DNA of 21,556 bases. Origin: Discostella pseudostelligera. Taxonomy: Eukaryota; Bacillariophyta; Thalassiosirophyceae; Thalassiosirales; Thalassiosiraceae. Where the stretch lies: assembly GCA_036940085.1 (NCBI GenBank), contig JALLBK010000348.1, forward strand, positions 1 to 21,556. Reading direction: 5' to 3'. A program made the position numbers and the translations under genes. A model generated the notes under the pieces. The model saw only the letters and a program-made list of their open reading frames with translations, did not search any database and was not told where the DNA came from. Below are positions 18,124 to 21,556 of this stretch, piece by piece (position 1 is the first letter of the stretch; each line of letters opens with the position of its first letter).

Positions 18124-21100
18124 TCATATGTCTGTGCTCCTTTTGCTGGGTTGCCCGGATTGATGATTCGTCTTTTGCATCAGAGCAGCTAACGCGACCC
18201 CAATCAGTAATGTTACAACAACGATGACGAATCCACCCGAACGTCCAGTTTCAACAACAACACGATAGCCCCACACGGCGTCATTGCTTACAACGAGCAG
18301 GTCATCCGTCCCATCTCCAGTCAAGTCCACCAACAAAGGTTGCGAAGACACACTTTGCGGATAGATGATAGAGCACAAAACTTTACCACTTGCGGGTGAT
18401 ATCAGAGCGGCCCCATCCTCTCCCGAAATCAAAATTGGGCGCACTGGCGATCCTGGTCGATGCTGGTTTCTATGAGATGACGCCGACACAGAAGAGTGAG
18501 CCTCTCGAATCGTCCCGAATTGGATTCGTCCTAAAAATACAGCAGATCGGACCGACTTCCAGGTAGGGGTGCCATCTTTCAATCCTCCCCTCTTTCTCCA
18601 AACTTCTCGGCCGGTGAAATCGTACCGAGTAACAACACCGTTATTCATGGCGAATACGACATCGTTTCCATAGCCCAGACTTCCCTCCACCAATAATGGT
18701 GGTGCAGCACTAAGATTCGGTCGGTTGGCGGGGCCTCCCAAGCAAAGTGGTGCGGTGAACACTTCTTCCCGGGGAGGTAAACCGCTCGTCACCAACGCGT
18801 GACATATCACTGGAGCGTCTGCCTGCGCTTCACTTGCCGGTCCGGCAATTCGGTGAATTAAGCTTTTAACTACGCTGGATTCGCTGAAGCTTTCAGGGGT
18901 AGTTATCACCTGCACTGTGTCTACTACCCCATCTTGATCCACATCGGCGTAAACAGAATGGTCCATGAGAGAGATATGGCACACAGGCAAACCATTTTTC
19001 AGTGACAACACCGCCAAGCCCTCACGTCCATGAAAGATGACGACGTTCGGCTTGCCCATGTGTGGGTGCCTGGATTTGTACATTTGCTGCCTGATCAAAC
19101 GCTGTGGAATGGCACGCTGGATTAGTTCTGATTGCCAGCTTCGCCCATTGTTTGCTGATCCTAAATAATTGCCGCTGATAGCACCACCACCCTTGCTAAC
19201 TGAAGCACCTCGACCTTGTCCAATACCGCCCCCATTCATCGTAATTCCATTCTCATGTTGCACTCGAGGTCCATCCTTGTACTTATTCATCAGTTGCAAT
19301 CCCATTTTGCCGAGCGTCTTACGTCGCTTGCCAGCATACCCCTTGCTACGGTCGAATCTACCCACACTCATACTACCAAACTCGCCATTGTCCCAAAACT
19401 CGTGAGGCAACGCACCACTCTCTCCATCCAACACCGAAGCCCGAAAATGGGACATACACTCTTCCGATGTCATGACATCATCTCCGTCCACGAAGGCATT
19501 TTCATTGTCAAGCTCTGGATCAAGAACATCAGCTACTGGGAGATGCGAGCGCCGGCGTGCTGATGAGGTAGTGTGAAGGATTGGTATACGATGTTCGTTG
19601 TTGCCCGCCTTCTTCTGCCCTGTTTGTTTATCGCGACGATTTCCCTTCAATTCCCACAACGACGTGCCCGTTACAGCATCGAGAGCGTGAAAACTCACTC
19701 TCATTGGATGCTGACGACTTCTAGATCGGAGTGTGTACCGACCTCCCAATAGGATTGCGCCGTTCTCACCAAACTGTCTCTCCTTCTTCCCTGATAAAGA
19801 GTTGTCCACAGCAGCTGATTCGCCGTAAATATCCCCCGATTCAAACGTGATACCAAGTTCGACAAACTCAATAATGCTGTCGTCTCCACCTGCAGCAGAC
19901 TCGAGTTGGTTGATGTTTTCGCCGCCCCCTCCGTCTGAATTAAGTTCGAATGGGTACACCCTCCATAATTGCCGTAGCTCCAATTCTGGATTTTTATGCA
20001 ACTGCCTCACTCTCTTTGCACGATGTTGATGTTGTTGCGAATGCTGTCCGTCAGCACCCGATGCCGATGATGATGATGATGATGTCATGGAGGTTGTAGC
20101 AGTGGCGGTCAGGAGATCTGCCGTAATCACATGTAGACTCACGCTCCCATCCGACCAAACGGCGACGATGCCAGGAAGTGTCCCTCCTTTCGTTAGTGTC
20201 ATTGAAGCAGTTTCCTGCTCGTTGGACGTGTCGCCACCCGGTTCCATGTGCACATCACACTAAGATACGAAGATAGAAGGGATTAAGTGAAAAATGTCAG
20301 CATAAAATCTTGACATTCATTGCACAGTCATCATCAGAGTCTTACCGGTGTGTCCGCGTAACAAGTCTCCCCCCCCACACACTCGGAACTTAATCCACCC
20401 CCACAATGTCGATGACACGATTGTGCTGCATGATGCCAATCCCGACCACAGAAGTAATGTCGTGTTCGATCAGTTGATGATGATGATGAGGATGATGATA
20501 CTGTTGACCCATCCTTCTTGTGGCGTTGACGAAACTTCTCTTCCTCGCCTAAATGGGTGCGTTGGATGGGTATTTGTATCGAGAGGAGTTTGATGGGATA
20601 TGCTGTTGCTCTGTTTTGTGATTGTGATTGTGAAGCATCCTCGCCCTCACCCCGATGATGTTGTGATGGCGGCAATAATGGTGACAAAAACAAAGTCCGT
20701 AGTGCAAATGGTCCATCATTTGATCCATCATTAGTATTCTCATGATGATGAGAATGATGCAACGGTCTTAAATCTAATATTCGCAATCCCCATGAACCAT
20801 TTTGGGGCCATTCCTTTGATCGGGTGAATTGATCGTCCAACTTTTTTGTTGCTACGGTAGTCTTGCGATGATGACGTGATCGCATAATCTCTGCTGATTC
20901 CAATTCTTCTTCTTGTATTACATTTTCCCGTGTTAAGAATACAGGCATGACCAATGAGTCAAACGCACCATCTCCATCAATATCGAGGGGTGCTGGTCGT
21001 GCCGTCCGTCGCCTCCCTGCCGCGGTGTCGTCTTCTTCTTTATGATGTCCTTCTTGATCAACAATATCACCATTCGATTGGAAAGGATAATAGAATGCCA

Positions 21101-21296
21101 ATATCATCGAGGCAGCGATTCTCGAATGTGAAACGAATTCTCCTCCCCCTCCATTATTGACAACATTTGATGGTGCAAATGCCAATCGAAGTAAGAGGAG
21201 ACAAATGAAGATTGCCACGGCATCACGCTTGCGTAGTCCAAGACTAATCGAGCTTGGTGATGATAGACGGCCGTCTATGACAGCATTGGGGATCAT
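18124..21296 (-). CDS. NERD1: NERD1-like FG-GAP membrane protein with a diatom six-Cys module, 2 exons
   Basis: Exons 21296-20346 and 20259-18124, joined by an 86-bp intron (GTAAGA...TATCTTAG, phase 0), encode about 1028 aa. A signal peptide or anchor spans 24-42 and a C-terminal transmembrane segment 992-1011, so most of the protein should be lumenal or extracellular. Three FG-GAP-type Asp-rich loops are visible: LDIDGDGAFDSL (104-115), ADVDQDGVVDTVQV and DLTGDGTDDLLVV. Blocks such as KPNVVIFHGREGLAVLSL and ECMSHFRASVL, plus the C-terminal loop and membrane segment, resemble Arabidopsis NERD1 (At3g51050). That protein is a Golgi/endomembrane protein linked genetically to the exocyst and root cell expansion. 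Unlike it, this protein has a six-Cys module at 283-318 in place of a loop before the GIVAVWSDGSV strand; the intron falls just before the sixth Cys codon. Long Ser, His and Gly linkers are diatom-like. Exact function is unknown; the symbol denotes family resemblance recalled from memory, not proven orthology. Confidence 0.85.
20256..20453 (-). other. Six-cysteine module inside the NERD1-like protein
   Basis: Residues 281-318 hold Cys283, 294, 298, 306, 312 and 318 with spacing C-x10-C-x3-C-x7-C-x5-C-x5-C. The pattern is YFCGxxW..A...C...CxxG...EC..GETCYADTPC. From general knowledge, similar modules recur in predicted secreted or cell-wall-associated diatom and other stramenopile proteins. 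Three disulfides are likely in the secretory lumen. The 86-bp intron (20345-20260) sits between the fifth and sixth cysteines. Confidence 0.7.
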
Positions 21297-21383
21297 GGCA
21301 GTGGTGCGGGTGGTGGAGTAGTAGCCGACACTATCTATTGCCGTCGTCGAGCGGAATCATACTCTTTGGAACCCTCGAAGGAA

Positions 21384-21394
21384 TTTTGGCGGGC
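21384..21394 (+). promoter_or_regulatory. E2F-like TTTTGGCGGGC element
   Basis: The same TTTTGGCG octamer as in the SMC1 promoter lies 88 bp upstream of the NERD1-like ATG (a - strand gene), here followed by GGCGCGCG. Motif resemblance only. Confidence 0.3.
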
Positions 21395-21473
21395 GCGCGA
21401 GAGGGGTGGGGGTATTTGGGGGGATTTTTAATTTCTGATTCTTTCTGTGTCTCAATTTTGAATTTATGCCGCG

Positions 21474-21481
21474 TGACGTCA
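21474..21481. promoter_or_regulatory. CRE palindrome TGACGTCA
   Basis: A perfect 8-bp cAMP-response-element palindrome, 178 bp upstream of the NERD1-like ATG. bZIP factors bind this site, and in Phaeodactylum related elements mediate CO2/cAMP control of a carbonic anhydrase gene. Use here is inference, and an 8-mer can occur by chance. Confidence 0.35.
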
Positions 21482-21556
21482 TAAATCACCAAATTCTCGC
21501 GGTGTAGAATCGGTCATCTTGAGGTACTGGCCTACGTAGGGCGGTCATAGAATTCG

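Larger units (their letters stand above)
21297..21556. other. Upstream region of the NERD1-like gene
   Basis: These 260 bp hold the probable promoter and 5' leader. There is no gene. They contain a GC-rich block with TTTTGGCGGGCGCGCG (21384-21399) and a TGACGTCA palindrome (21474-21481). Confidence 0.5.

Noticed and set aside
20062..20078. (GAT)n tract and another near 20474-20500 as possible regulatory microsatellites.
   Set aside because: They encode poly-Ser in the NERD1-like protein; ordinary for diatom linkers, though length may vary between strains.

Overview
The window is eukaryotic nuclear DNA, most likely from a diatom (centric type is my guess). The evidence is a plastid pathway enzyme with a stramenopile-type bipartite presequence (an AAF cleavage-site motif), short GT-AG introns of 77-254 bp, compact gene spacing, long Ser/Asn/Asp/Gly-rich linkers, and a six-cysteine module of the kind found in many diatom secreted proteins. 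I see no prophage, transposon, CRISPR array, rRNA or tRNA. The species cannot be named from the sequence alone.

Layout, left to right: (1) a type II membrane glycosyltransferase-like gene on + (194-2223, 2 exons); (2) plastid glutamate-1-semialdehyde aminomutase on - (4018-2261, 3 exons), ending 37 bp from gene 1; (3) an 837-bp divergent promoter region; (4) cohesin subunit SMC1 on + (4856-9373, 6 exons); (5) a 3-hydroxyacyl-CoA dehydratase-like (HACD/PTPLA) membrane protein on - (10287-9541), with Phe at the usual catalytic Tyr position; (6) a mitochondrial m-AAA protease of the AFG3/Yta10 type on + (10971-14104), broken in this assembly by a single N flanked by a duplicated 19-bp sequence; (7) a large unrecognised + gene (14776-17952) with six copies of an LAWSxLG...SPAP...NLW module; (8) a two-exon - gene (21296-18124) for a membrane FG-GAP protein resembling plant NERD1, carrying an inserted six-cysteine module.

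The genes do not form one pathway. They are mostly housekeeping functions: tetrapyrrole synthesis in the plastid, chromosome cohesion, very-long-chain fatty acid elongation in the ER, mitochondrial protein quality control, and secretory or cell-surface functions. Most neighbours are convergent or divergent pairs sharing short intergenic regions. The least explained element is the repeat protein at 14776-17952. It is intrinsically disordered in appearance, acidic, rich in potential proline-directed kinase sites, and has expanded by internal duplication. I found no evidence for a multi-gene novel system; the best leads are single-gene novelties and one assembly fault that would mislead automated annotation.
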